Shown one piece after another: positions 1-10,953 of a stretch of DNA of 64,000 bases (position 1 is the first letter of the stretch; every line of letters begins with the position of its first letter). The notes under the pieces are model-generated. The model did no database searches, was not told where the DNA came from, and worked only from the letters and a program-made list of their open reading frames with translations. Made by a program: the position numbers and the translations under genes. The stretch spans positions 52,253,365 through 52,317,364 of the forward strand of contig CM042090.1 in the NCBI GenBank assembly GCA_023512835.1, in the 5' to 3' direction. The stretch comes from Taxillus chinensis (Eukaryota > Streptophyta > Magnoliopsida > Santalales > Loranthaceae).

Positions 1-1573
1 GGAGTTGGGCACCAAGAGCATCAATCTTGGCGGCGATGGCGGATATTTGGGCGTTATGAGCTTGGGCGTGTCGGTCCAGCTGGGCTAAGAGCACAGCGTC
101 GGAGTGAACCGTGCCAAGAGAAGCAAGCCCAAGGGCCAACTCCGGAGCTTTGGAGGAGTCTGTAGTAGTATCAGTAGCAGCAGCAGATGGGGCATCCGGA
201 GCATCAGAGGCATCCGGAGCAGCGGACCCGCTTTGACCAGATAGGTCAACAACGTGAATGTCAACAGTAGGAGAAGAAGGTCCAGCCTTAGCAGGAGAAG
301 GACTCTGTGCAGCATGGACCGGGCTGGAGGGGTTAGGGAACGGCACATCTGGAATGGAGGCCGGCGTAAGAAAGCCTTGGTCCAAATTCCAGATGATCAT
401 GGTCTCCGGGGATTGAGTATGGCGAGTGTAAAACACCCGGAGATCGGTGTCAGGAATGGAGGCGGTGTGGGCAAGGCTGAAACGGAGCCAAAGGTCCGTT
501 AAGGTGTCGGCGGAGAGATGGTCAAGGTAATCTCGGGGTTGAGGTAGGGGAGGCAAAGGAGCTTCCGGAATAGATTCCGGGACATCATCAATTGCGGCAG
601 CAACGGCGGTATCAACTGCGGCAGCAACAACGGAAGTGGAGGGGGTGGGGACATCCGCAGCAGAAGGGGCTGGAGAAACAGCTCTAGGGGCACTGCACTG
701 AGATGGCCCCACAACCTCGGAGGGTTCGGTACGGACGCTGTGCTGGGAGGCCCGAGAAATGGAGGGTGCAGCAATGGACCGAATCCGGGAGGATCAGTGA
801 GCGGAGCTGACGTCAGGGGCATGACTGTCGGAGGGGTCACCAATAGAACTGCCTTGTTGTTCCATGGCAGGGAGAAGGCGGAGAGCTGCAGAGGGACGAC
901 GGGCTGTCATGTTCCCATAAGGCGTAAGATAGTGAAGGTAATAAGCCGGAGGAAATGAAACAGCATCAGAGCGGGCGAAATGGTCCGGATGAAGATGCCG
1001 GAAGACAATGCTAAGGATACGCCCGAAGGAAAGGTTCTTGGGTCCAGTCTATAGCAGTTGGAACAGAAACGTCCCCCAGTCCATCGGAAGACCTTCGAAA
1101 ACGTCGTACATGGCCAGAAGAAGATCGTACGGAACAGAGTCCAGAGCCGAAGTGCGAGCCAGTAAACAGCGACTCAGTATGACCGCCATACAGCGATAGC
1201 GGCCTTGGAAGGACTTCACCTTGTATTCCTTGCCTTTATAGGTGCAACCCATGAAAGCCGCCATGGGATTGGCATCGGGGCGCTGTGGTTCACCGGGGGG
1301 TAGGTTGAGAGCAGCGTGGAGAACGGCAGGGGTAATGAGGATGGATTCACCGCGAACATAGGAGATGATGGAGTCGGTGGTACAGCGGATCCGTTGGTAG
1401 TACTCGAGAATGTCGTCGACAAGGAGATTGACAGGATTGGAGATCAAGTCGAAGATGTGAGAGGCTTCTAGAAGAGGGCGAAGATGAGAAAACCAGTCCG
1501 GAGGGTTGGAGACAGCGCTCCAATCGACTAGATGACCGGGATTGACGCCGGAAAGAGAGGTTCTGGGTGCCAT
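1..1573 (-). pseudogene. env-like third ORF of S1, two in-frame stops, open at left edge
   Basis: The frame starts at ATG 1571-1573 and stays open to base 1 (about 524 codons) except for TAG at 1049-1051 and TGA at 794-796. The first ~174 residues form a globular block like the 'putative plant transposon protein' domain often found beside plant retroelement gag or env. The part after the second stop is rich in Ala, Pro, Ser, Thr and Asp. The last ~45 residues before the edge show a heptad pattern (for example LLAQLDRHAQAHNAQISAI), suggesting a coiled coil. I see no signal peptide or membrane segment. Position after pol in a SIRE-type element matches the env-like ORF of that lineage, whose role is unproven. 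An unrelated captured ORF is the alternative. Confidence 0.65.
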
Positions 1574-3266
1574 TATAGATGAAAGTTGAAGGGCGAGAGG
1601 GAAGGCGAGGTCTTGGGGATTGAAGGAGCAACGAGAGTTTTAGGGATTTGAAAAGAGTAACACTCGTGCTTCGCAGGAATGACCAAAATATATAAGACGA
1701 GTCCGTAAATGTCAGCGGGTCTAGGAATGTGGCGAGTGAAACAGTAAACCGCTTGACAGGCTGATGTCATTAGTCTTGATATCGATGCGCTTCCGAATTA
1801 AAAGATGACGTGGAGACGGCATGACCAAGTAAGGGTAACAGCTGTTTGCCTTCCGGGGAAGTGTGAGCATCCCGAGACATGCATTTAATGAAACATCATA
1901 ATTCCTCCTCAAAAGCACGCGATATATAATAAGACATGAATTATCGCAATTTGACAGTGTCAGGAGTCCGGAGGAATGAACCAATAATCATCCGGAATCA
2001 ACGATAGTCACGTGACGAGTATTCGAATGAAAAGTAGACCGTGTCCGTAGTAACAGAGTGCGGTGAGAGAGAAGTAGATTCCTTTGCTGTCAATAAGTCG
2101 AAGAGAAGAGAAGTACCACAACACTTCAAATCCAAGACTATGGACTAGATTTACCGATAAGGTTGCAAAGAAAATCTGAACCTGTAGCTTAAAAAAAATA
2201 AACTAAAAGTACAAAAGCTGAACAGGCAAGGATTAGTACGGATAAGAGAAAATAGTCAGTGAAGAGCTACATAATCCATACTAATGAGAAGCAGAACTCA
2301 TGCATTACAAAGAATGAAATAGACATATACATATAAGAGAATAATCAATGTGACTGAACCAGGGCATATGTCAGATAATAAATACACAAGTTCATATAGG
2401 TCAACATAGCGAAACCGTCCTGCTGAACGACGTAGCTAAGATTAATTAAAAATCATATGATTTGACCAAACTAGGATTCATGAGTGAAAAATGAGGAAGT
2501 GGACACATGTCAAAAGCAAGCAGTTGATTATCCGGTTAAAATGCATGGTTAAAGAAAAAAAATACATCCAAGCATGCCGCAATTCTGTTTCAAAACTGCA
2601 TGTCCAGTCAGATTCGGAAGTAAAGGTTTGGAGGAGGGAGTATCCGAGACATATTAGGGGGTCATTATTGAGGTAATAGATGAAGCTTAAGCTCCCCCGT
2701 AGATCATTTGATCCTCTCAATGAAAGGCTCCCCCTCAAATAAATAGCCACGAAAGAGGTCATGAGACATATACGGGGGGTGTTACTCGAATAATTTATAA
2801 AGCATTTTCTCTCCCGTAGATTGTGCAATCCTCTCGGTAGACCTTTCCGGCTTATAGAAATTCAGCACTGTCTATCTTTTTAGGAAACTATACTTCAGAA
2901 GTTGATCAGACTGTGATTGAGTATTCATCCACTAGGCATTCCAAGCTAACCCATTTCATTTCTTAAATTATACATGTTAATAGAGTAATCTAAATGAACA
3001 GGCTTTTGTCATGTGGTGATTAGTGGAAATTAAGATCATGAAACCAGAATGAGGTTAATCATATAAACTTTAATCATGTTTGCTTAAACGACTTCAGTTG
3101 GGAAACGCAAGCATCCTCCCAGTATGAAGTTGATATCAATATCAGAAGCATGAAGCACATTAGACAGTAAGTATGATCATCATTAAGATCAGTATGTATC
3201 TACTACTTTTAATAAAAGCACAATGCATGTTCTGGAAACAACTACTGATGGATAATAGGTGAGAAA
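1574..3266. other. A/T-rich spacer between pol and env-like ORF of S1
   Basis: About 1.7 kb with no convincing coding frame on either strand. It holds the polypurine-like repeats described separately. An internal spacer before the extra ORF is usual for SIRE-type elements. I see no LTR terminus here, so the element continues through it. Confidence 0.5.
2692..2836 (-). repeat. Repeated polypurine-tract-like motifs of S1
   Basis: On the minus strand 2809-2836 and 2692-2717 carry the same arrangement: GAGAGGAT, a short partly palindromic spacer, then ATCTACGGGAGAG or ATCTACGGGGGAG. A third tract, TTGAGGGGGAG, lies at 2728-2740. Oppositely oriented G-runs occur at 2656 and 2772. Multiple PPT-like motifs downstream of pol are known in SIRE-type elements. 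They resemble plus-strand priming sites, but no LTR follows them here. Confidence 0.55.
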
Positions 3267-4521
3267 CTATGCAGAAAAGTCAAGCATACCTAATTTGAGA
3301 AGAAGTTCAGAAAATCTTACATCAGGTAGGGGCTTTGTAAGTATATCCGCCAATTGATCTTCAGTAGCAACATGTTCCAGGGATATGTGCTTTTTAAGAA
3401 CATGATCGCGAATGAAATGATGCCTGACCTCAATATGTTTTGTCTTTGGATGCATGACGGGATTATTGCTGATAAGCAATAAGACTGGTATTGTCACGGT
3501 AGAGTGGAACAGATGTCATGTTGAAGCCGTAGTCGGTAAGTTGACTTTGCATCCAAGAAGCTATGCAAGCAACTCCCCAAGAGCCTATATATTCCGCTTC
3601 AGCAGTAGATGTTGATTCGGAATTCTGCTTCTTACTGAACCAAGAGATCAATCTGTTTCCAAGGAATTGGCATGTACCACTCATGCTTTTCCTGTCTATG
3701 CGACACCCGGCAAAATCAGCATCAGAATATCCGGATAAGGCGAAGTTGGACTCTTTTGGGTACCAGAGTCCCAAATTAATTGTCCCTTTGAGATACCTTA
3801 ATATCCGTTTTACATGAAGCATATGTGACTCTTTGGGATTCGCCTGATATCTTGCGCAGATGCAAGTTGCAAACATTATGTCCGGGCGACTTGCTGTAAG
3901 ATACAATAAGGATCCTATCATCCCTCTGTAGTCAGTCACATTTACTGACATGCCGTCCACATTAGGGTCTAACTCGGCACTGATAGGCATGGGAGTTTTG
4001 ACGGGAGATGAACCTTCCATACCAAACTTCTTAATAAGATCGCGAGTGTACTTAGCTTGATTAATGAAGATTCCTTCCTTCAATTGTTTAACTTCTATTT
4101 CGAGGAAGTAGGACAGTTCTCCCATCATGCTTATCTCAAACTTGCCTGTCATCAACTTAGCAAACTCTTCGCAAAGCTTTGGATTTGTTGATCCGAAAAT
4201 GATATCATCCACGTATATCTGTACGATTAGAGTGTGTCCTTTCTCTTTTCGTAGAAATAAGGTGGTGTCTATCTTCCCTTTTTGGAAGTTGTGAGCAAGT
4301 AGGAATTTTGACAGTGTGTCGTACCAAGCTCTTGGAGCTTGCTTCAAACCATATAAAGCTTTCCGAAGTTTATAGACTAGATGTCCTGTCTTAGGTTCAA
4401 TGAAACCGGGAGGTTGTTCTACGTATACCTCCTCTTGAAGATCTCCATTCAGGAATGTGCTCTTGACGTCCATTTGATAAACTATGAAGTTTTCATATGA
4501 AGCATACGCCAGAAACATTCA
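3267..4521 (-). pseudogene. S1 reverse transcriptase (most) and RNase H
   Basis: Copia-type RVT_2 domain with the catalytic YVDD at 4204-4215, followed by copia RNase H ending in the typical ADILTKPL motif near 3330-3345. Two defects: an in-frame TGA at 4519-4521, where S2 reads CGA, and a frameshift near 3465-3497 (frame 3463-4518 passes to 3267-3497) just before the ISNNPVMHPKTKHIEVRHH motif. The RNase H motif TSTAEAEY is present, but the stretch after it reads EYIGSWGVACIAS where S2 has QYIAAGSCCAQLL. The frame ends at 3267-3269, about 20 codons past ADILTKPL, at the natural end of pol. Confidence 0.85.
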
Positions 4522-5901
4522 GATTGCCTCAAGTCTTGCTACCGGAGCAAAGGTCTCATAATAGTCTATTCCTTCTTCTTGACGATATCCTTTGGCTACC
4601 AGTCTAGCTTTGTTCCGGATTACAATTCCATCCGTATCAAGCTTGTTCTGGAACACCCATTTAACTCCAATGACTTGCTGAGACTTAGGGCTTGGTACTA
4701 GAGTCCACACATTATTTCTCTTAAATTGATTCAGCTCTTCTTGCATGGCTTCTATCCAATTCAAATCCTGAAGAGCTTCATCTACCACCTTTGGTTCTAT
4801 TTGAGATAGAAAACACGAGTAAAGACACATGTTGGAGGTGGCTGCTCTTGTTCTTACACCAACAGTAGGATCACCAATCACTTGATCTGAGGGATGGTTT
4901 CGGGTCCATCTGTAATTCTGTGCACATGATGGTTGATCTTGAACAATTTGAAGCTCTGCCAGATTAGGTGGTTCAGGTGTATTTGCTGGTTGAACTTCTT
5001 CCGGACCAGATGTTTCCGTATTAGAAGGTACGGTAGAACTAGGTGGTTCTTCAACACTGTTTCTTTTAGTGTTAACTGGTCCAGATGGACTTGAAGGTGC
5101 TCCGGAATTTTGGGTATCCGGAGGAGTATGTCCGGAGCTTAATGGTAGTCCTGAGTCCGAGTCATCCGTAACATCATCCATATAATTTCTTTGTGCTTCG
5201 CTGATGCCACGTGGTTGGTCAGAATGTGTATCAGGAACATTCATAAACTTCGAGTAATCGATGTTGCTGTCCGGGACCTGCACATTAGAACTTGAAGAAG
5301 CAACTTTTGACCAATCAAGATTAGCTTCATCAAAAGTCACATGGATAGATTCTTCAACATTAAAAAGTTTTCTATTGAAGACCCGATAAGCATTGCTATG
5401 TAATGAGTACCCGACAAAAATTCCATCATCAGATTTTGGTTCAAATTTATTCCGGGTCTCTTTGCCATTTATCAATATATAGCAAGTACACCCAAAAGCT
5501 CTGAAATGTGAAATTGAAGGCTTTCGTCCTCTCCACATCTCATAGGGTGTTTTCATGGTAGATTTATTTATTAGAGTTCCGTTCGAACATAGCGAGGTAG
5601 TGGACACAGCCTGGCCCATAGGATCGAGAGGAAGCGTTGCCCCTGCTAACATAGATCTTCCAGCCTCAACTAAAGTACGATTCTTGCGCTCAGCTACCCC
5701 ATTTTGTTGTGGAGTTCTGGGCGCAGAGAAGTCATGCTGAATGCCCTGTTCAGAACAATATGATCTCATTTCTGAAAAATCAAATTCTGTACAATGATCA
5801 CTCCTGATGCACTTTATGCTCAGTCCTTGTGAGTTGCTTATCCAGTTGAAAAGATCTACAAGATGCTCAAAAGTTTGATCCTTTGATTTCAGGAACATCA
5901 C
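4522..5901 (-). pseudogene. S1 integrase core and start of reverse transcriptase
   Basis: One open frame of 460 codons. It contains the second half of the copia integrase core: SDHCTEFDF, where the copia consensus and S2 have SDHGTxFDF, then [18 protein letters not shown] with the catalytic Glu. The [20 protein letters not shown] region follows, then a Pro/Ser-rich linker, and the RT begins at about [15 protein letters not shown] near 4700. A TGA at 5902-5904, where S2 has TGG, separates it from the first half of the core. Confidence 0.85.
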
Positions 5902-5904
5902 TCA

Positions 5905-6653
5905 TGTATATCTGGTGAAATCATCGATAACCACAAGGGTATATCTCACACCAGCCAGCGAAGGAACAATAATAGGACCACAGAGGTCCATATGAAGAAG
6001 TTGTAGAGGAGCAGTTATTGAATTAACTGATTTGCTCTTAAAGCTGTGTTTGGTCTGTTTGCCGAGTTGGCATTCTCGACAGAGAGTATCTCTGGAGTAT
6101 TTGAGTTTAAGTAGACCAGTGACAAGATCAAGTGATGCTAACTTAGACAGTGTCTTAAAGTTTAAATGTGCGCATCGCTTGTGCCATAACCAACTATCTT
6201 CATCTGAAGCTTTAGTGAGGAAGCATCAAGGGTCGAAGAATTATTTCTTAAGACCACTGAGTATATGTCCCCATCTCTTGATCCGGATAACTTAACATCT
6301 CCGGATAAGTTTTCCCTTACTGTACAGGTGTTGGACATAAAGGAAACAGTAAATCCTTTGTCACATAAATTATTGACACTTAGCAAATTATGCTTCCAAC
6401 CCTCGACTAGTGCAACTCTAGTGATTGATACATAGCCGTTGGTTAAAGTGCCATACCCGACAGTCTTACCTTTGTTGTTGTCACCATATGAAACGGATGG
6501 ACCTCGTTTTTCATTAACTTCTACAAGCAAAGTCTGATCACCCGTCATATGTCCAGAGCATCCACTATCGAGGATCTATTTGCTTTGATTGATCTTTAAC
6601 TTCAAGTGATCCGGTAGTACATTCCAGAGATGCTCCTGAAAAACAACAGTTTA
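5905..6653 (-). pseudogene. S1 protease active site, pre-integrase zinc domain and integrase N-terminus
   Basis: Reading leftward: stop TAA 6651-6653, stop TAG 6576-6578, then LDSGC (protease Asp-Ser-Gly at 6561-6569) and HMTGD. The GAG-pre-integrase segment (HNLLSVNNLCDKGF) follows, then HHCC residues around WLWHKRCAH and CRECQLGK, and LLHMDLCGP, which opens the catalytic core. A frameshift lies near 6190-6240. Both stops before the active site are also present in S2, so they predate the two insertions. Confidence 0.75.
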
Positions 6654-8952
6654 CACTTTTGGTGCCCAAACTTGTTTCGGGCGGTTAGAAAGAACAGCAG
6701 TAATGTCAACAGTTCTGGATTTGACTTTGCTAGGACTTTTAGCTCTCCAAGTTGACTTTAATTTGTTATTTTAGCTGCTTCTTTTATTTGGGTTATCTTG
6801 GGAGAGACACTCCTTTGAGGTTTAGCTTTTGTTTTGCTTGAAGAACCCTTTTTATTGAACTGATCTTTATTGGTACGAATTTGATTACAAAGCCAGTTAT
6901 TAGATAAACTCCAACATTCGTAGTGATAATGACCTATTTCCCTACAGACGGAACAAATACTATAATGCGGAGTACAAACAGGGGATACAGGTCTCTTAGA
7001 TTTTACAGACTTTCTACTCTGTTCCCTGTGGCCTAATCCATTGCGTTTGGGTGATGCGCTCTTGGCCCTAGATGCGTCAGCCTTAGCCTTTCCTTTCTTT
7101 TTGGGTGCTACAGTTTTGGCTTTTAACTGCAGCAGCCTTCCCTTCATCATTAGTTACGGGTGCTACTACTTCGGGAAGTGCAGTAACAGCCTCAACTCCA
7201 CAGTCATAAACTATGGTGCCACCTGAAATGAAACCATCCAATGGTTTAAATGTACTAACAGGATATAAGTTGGTTAGTTTTGGAGTGAAATCCGAAGGAC
7301 ACTCAGTAGCTTGAGCATTGGAGGTTGATGATTCGGAGCCTAGGCCAGGTTTGACTCGAATATTATCCGGATCAGTCCTAAATGTAGAGGCTATTTCCCC
7401 GGATTTAAGCCACTTATGATTTATTTCCCTTTCCTGTTTAAGTTCATTCTCGAGTCTTTTAACTATAACTTTTAGGCCTGAAAGATTGGTATTTAGCAAA
7501 TGATTTTCAGCCCTTAGATCGTGATACCAAGCTTCTTTTCCTCTGAAGTTAGCTATGTCTTTTTCAAGTCTAGTAATAGTAAATTCAAGACGTTTATTCT
7601 GACTTTCCATATCTTTGTAGATTTGAGTAATTATTAGTCTCTCATTCATTTCATGATCACATTCAGTAGTAAGAGATTCTAATTTACTCATGAGCTCAGA
7701 GATAGAAGGTACCTCAGTATTTGCCATGAGGCAGACGTTCGGCTTAGGAGTTGGCTCATCATCCGAGGATTCCTCCTCTTCTTCTGAGCCATTGATGTAC
7801 TTTGTCACGAACGCCTTCCTCTTGTTCTTGTTGTTGTCTGAGGTGGTACGTCGAGGAGTAACCTTGTCACTTTTCACTGCCATCTTAGATTTGGATCTGC
7901 ATTCCTTGGCCCAGTGACCGGGTTTCTCACAATTAAAGCATTTTAGGGAGCTCGACTCCGATCGTTCCTTCCTTCTGGATGATGAGGAGCCTCTTCTGAA
8001 TCCTTTTCTACTTTTTCGAAGGAATCGTTCAAAGGATTTGACAAGAAGAGCTATTTCCTCTTCTGCGTCTGAGTCAGAATTCTCTGACTCATCCGTATCA
8101 TCCTCTTGATGATTACTAGAGCATTCTGTAGCTTTGAGAGCTACCCCTTTTTCTTTCCGAGCTATTTTCTCATCACGGTCAGTGTATCTGAATCTGACCT
8201 CATAAGTCCAAAGCTCTCCGTATATTTCCTCAAGGGCAGTAAACGGCCAGTTTTTTGTCAGCTTGCATCTGGAGCTGCTTGGAGTAGTAGCGATCCGGCA
8301 AGGATCGAAAGAACTTGTCATTGATTTGAGATTGAGTGTAGTGCTCATTGACAGTTTTTAGCTCTAGAATGAGCTTGCTGAATCTCCGATAGATGCTCTC
8401 AAGGGATTCGCCAGGTATATGATTGAAACTCTCAAAATTCTGTCTGAGAGCACATATCACACTTTGCATCTGGGACTGACTCCCCTCATAGAGGATTATC
8501 AGTTTATCGTAGACAGCTTTTGCTGACGTGCAGCCCTGGACGTCCGTGAAAGCCTCGGAATGCAAAGATGATGTAACATAAGCCAGGGCCTTTTCACTAG
8601 CGCACTGCCAGGCTCTTTCATCATTGGTAAGTTCGGCATCCGTCTTTGGCCTTCTAACTCCATGTTCTCCGATAGTCATCGGAATTGGAATCTCTTGATG
8701 AAGACAAGGCCACATGAGATGATCATGGCATACCATAAACATCTTCATGCTAGCTTTCCACTGGGAGAAAAGCTCAGGTGTGGATTTGGGCGGTTTTGTC
8801 AGAGTAAAACCAGAACTTCGTGGTTGAGGAGCGGCAGCAGCAGCAGGTTGAGGTGGGTCAAAGTTTTCACTGCTGCTTCGATTCGGGATGAGCTCTTGTG
8901 CACCTCCGGAGTTAAGGCGAGTGTTGAACAGCATACTGCTTTCTTCGGCCAT
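6654..8952 (-). pseudogene. S1 gag (capsid and nucleocapsid)
   Basis: Starts at ATG 8950-8952 (MAEESSMLFNTRLNSGG), 45 bases after the primer site. The UBN2-type copia capsid domain covers roughly residues 50-230. A frameshift near 8255 coincides with a run of six T where S2 has five. The first CCHC knuckle CFNCEKPGHWAKEC is at 7899-7940. A ~100-residue heptad-rich coiled coil follows (about 7420-7700), then a second CCHC, CSVCREIGHYHYEC, at 6914-6955. Another frameshift lies near 7120. The acidic, Ser-rich and Lys-rich linkers and two knuckles are typical of SIRE-type gag. Confidence 0.85.
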
Positions 8953-8997
8953 TGCTAGAGTAAAAGAGTGGGATCTCTACTTAGAACAAGTAGACTT

Positions 8998-9009
8998 GCT
9001 CTGATACCA
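8998..9009 (-). other. S1 primer-binding site (initiator tRNA-Met)
   Basis: The minus strand reads TGGTATCAGAGC, complementary to the 3' end of plant initiator tRNA-Met, two bases after the LTR end. Confidence 0.95.
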
Positions 9010-9011
9010 CT

Positions 9012-10313
9012 TGATGGTCCCTTGGAGCCTAGAGGGGGGTGAATAGGCTCTTATCGAAACTCTTTTTAATCTCTTATGACACAACACTTATCTAGTTAAG
9101 TGATAGAATCACTGCGGAAGACAACTAGATAGTGGAAGTATTTTGTTTTATTATTAAGAGATAAGTACAACAAAATAGAAGCAAGACTCTCTTACACTCT
9201 GTTTACAAAAGGGTTCACACTCTAGCCTAGATTATATCTTTGAGCTCTTGTGCATACACAGGGTTGATTCAGGCTCATTCGCACACTTACACAAATGTAC
9301 AAGTATGAATATTTATACAAACATTCCTAAGAGACACCCTTGGAACTTGTAGTTACGGAATGCGTTCAGCACTAACTATTCCTCGGTAATCTCTCTGCCT
9401 TGACTGCTGTTGCTTGTGGAGATCAAGATCTTGGGTTTGAAGAGTATAAGTGCCTTTGTGAGTTCCCAAGTATAATTAAAGTTATGTCCACATATCCGAG
9501 TGATCCACGTGTAAGATTCTTCAGGTTCTCAACGAGTTTGTCTTACATCGGGACGCCACGAGCTGATAACTTTAAATGCAGTAAGTTGAAGTAGCATCTT
9601 CTTGGTCCGGTGTAATTTTCCTTACTCCGTTGCTAATGATGCTCGGAACCTTACTCCGTGTTAGTGGTTGCTTACTCTGTATCTATTTGGCATTGAAATC
9701 CTTAGTCCGTGTCAGCGCTTCCTTACTCCGTATGTAAGTTCCTTACTCCGTGTGTAAGTTCCTTACTCCGTGCGAGTTTAAAGGATCGGATGGCTTACTC
9801 CGTACTAGCGCATCCTTACTCCGCATGAGTGAGTGGTCCGGATTCCTTACTCCGCATCTAGTTTCCTTACTTCGTGCGAATAAAGACTCGGGTCCTTATT
9901 CCGCATCAATACTTCCTACTCTGTATGTATGAAAGACTCGGATGCCTTACTCTCCGTGTCTTCTCTTTAACTTCGCGTGACCTTGTAGACCAAGACTCTT
10001 ACTCCGTATCAGTTTGACTTAGTCCGTTTGAGGCATTAAGAGCAGATTTCGTAATCCGTAGCTTTTAAGTTCTTAGTCCGCATGAATGTTCCTTATTCCG
10101 TATGTATTGGTGACTTGGTTATTTACCAAGTGTCTGACGACACTCACTCTTGTCCGGATCAGGATTATGTATCCTGTCCTTAGCTTTGCTCTCACGAGTG
10201 TATCTTCGGATTAATAACATATCTTCTGCAACGATCAAAGAAACACAAAAGATCTCAGATTAAGTTACATAGGGCTTTATCAGTATTATCCAAATTCTGG
10301 ACTTGATCCAACA
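9012..10313 (-). repeat. S1 5' LTR (1302 bp)
   Basis: On the minus strand it begins TGTTGGATCAAG (10313) and ends GGGACCATCA (9012), next to the primer site. It matches the S2 LTR along its length. The U5 end keeps CTATTCACCCCCCTCTAG, also seen in the other SIRE-like LTRs of the window. A TATA-like AT-rich block lies near 9310-9320. The U3 is dominated by short repeats (see 9600-10110). Confidence 0.9.
9600..10110 (-). repeat. Degenerate short-unit repeat in U3 of S1 LTR
   Basis: On the plus strand CCTTACTCCGTA-type 10-12-mers recur about two dozen times, separated by short unique stretches. Locally they form 20-bp tandems (CCTTACTCCGTATGTAAGTT and variants near 9720-9780). In transcript sense the unit is TACGGAGTAAGG. 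Confidence 0.8.
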
Positions 10314-10902
10314 GGGGCTTTGTAAGTATATCCGCCAGTTGATCTTCAGTAGCAATATGTTCTAGGGATATGTGCTTTTTAAGAACATGATCGCGAATGA
10401 AATGATGCCTGACCTCAATATGTTTTGTCTTTGGATGCATGACGGGATTATTGCTGATAACAATAGCACTGGTATTGTCACAGTAGAGTGAAACGGATGT
10501 CATGTTGAAGCCGTAGTCAGTAAGTTGACTTTGCATCCAGAGAAGCTGTGCGCAGCAACTCCCAGCAGCTATATATTGCGCTTCAGTAGTAGATGTTGAT
10601 ACGGAATTCTGCTTCTTACTGAACCAAGAGATCAATCTGTTTCCAAGGAATTGGCATGTACCACTGGTGCTTTTCCTGTTTATGCGACACCCGGCAAAAT
10701 CAGCATCAGAATATCCGGATAAGGCGAAGTTGGACTCTTGTGGGTACCAGAGTCCCAAATTAATTGTCCCTTTGAGATACCTTAATATCCGTTTTACATG
10801 AAGCATATGTGACTCTTTGGGATTCACTTGATATTTTGCGCAGATGCAAGTTGCAAACATTATGTCCGGGCGACTTGTCAGAAGATACAAAGAAGGATCC
10901 AA
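10314..10902 (-). pseudogene. S2 RT end and RNase H, truncated by S1
   Basis: The frame holds the RT tail (SRPDIMFATCICAKYQ), then RNase H with STSTTEAQYIAAGSCCAQ and YCDNTSAIVISNNPVMH, ending at LADILTKPL where S1 begins. RNase H is better preserved here than in S1. A frameshift near 10890-10960 separates it from the RT frame. Confidence 0.85.
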
Positions 10903-10953
10903 TCATCCCTCCGTACTCGATCACATTCACCGATTTGCCATCAACATCCGGGT

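Larger units (their letters stand above)
1..10313 (-). mobile_element. SIRE/Maximus-type Ty1-copia retrotransposon S1 (3' end outside window)
   Basis: Reading leftward: 5' LTR 9012-10313, initiator-Met primer site 8998-9009, gag, protease, integrase, reverse transcriptase, RNase H, a 1.7-kb spacer with polypurine repeats, and an env-like frame open at the left edge. The order protease-integrase-RT-RNase H is that of Ty1/copia. A long gag with a coiled coil between two CCHC knuckles, plus an extra ORF after pol, points to the SIRE/Maximus lineage (family knowledge). The 3' LTR must lie left of the window. The 5' LTR starts cleanly with TGTTGG inside the RNase H of S2, so S1 looks like an insertion into S2. 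The predicted duplication is GGGGC (10314-10318). Coding frames are broken, so the copy is not autonomous. Confidence 0.85.

Noticed and set aside
85..843. Pro/Leu-rich minus-strand ORFs at 85-348 and 499-843
   Set aside because: Out-of-frame shadows of the env-like frame, which is open through the whole interval in another frame.
8662..8958. Plus-strand ORFs over copia gag (also 13015-13521, 5555-5740)
   Set aside because: Antisense shadows of gag and pol with no recognisable domain.
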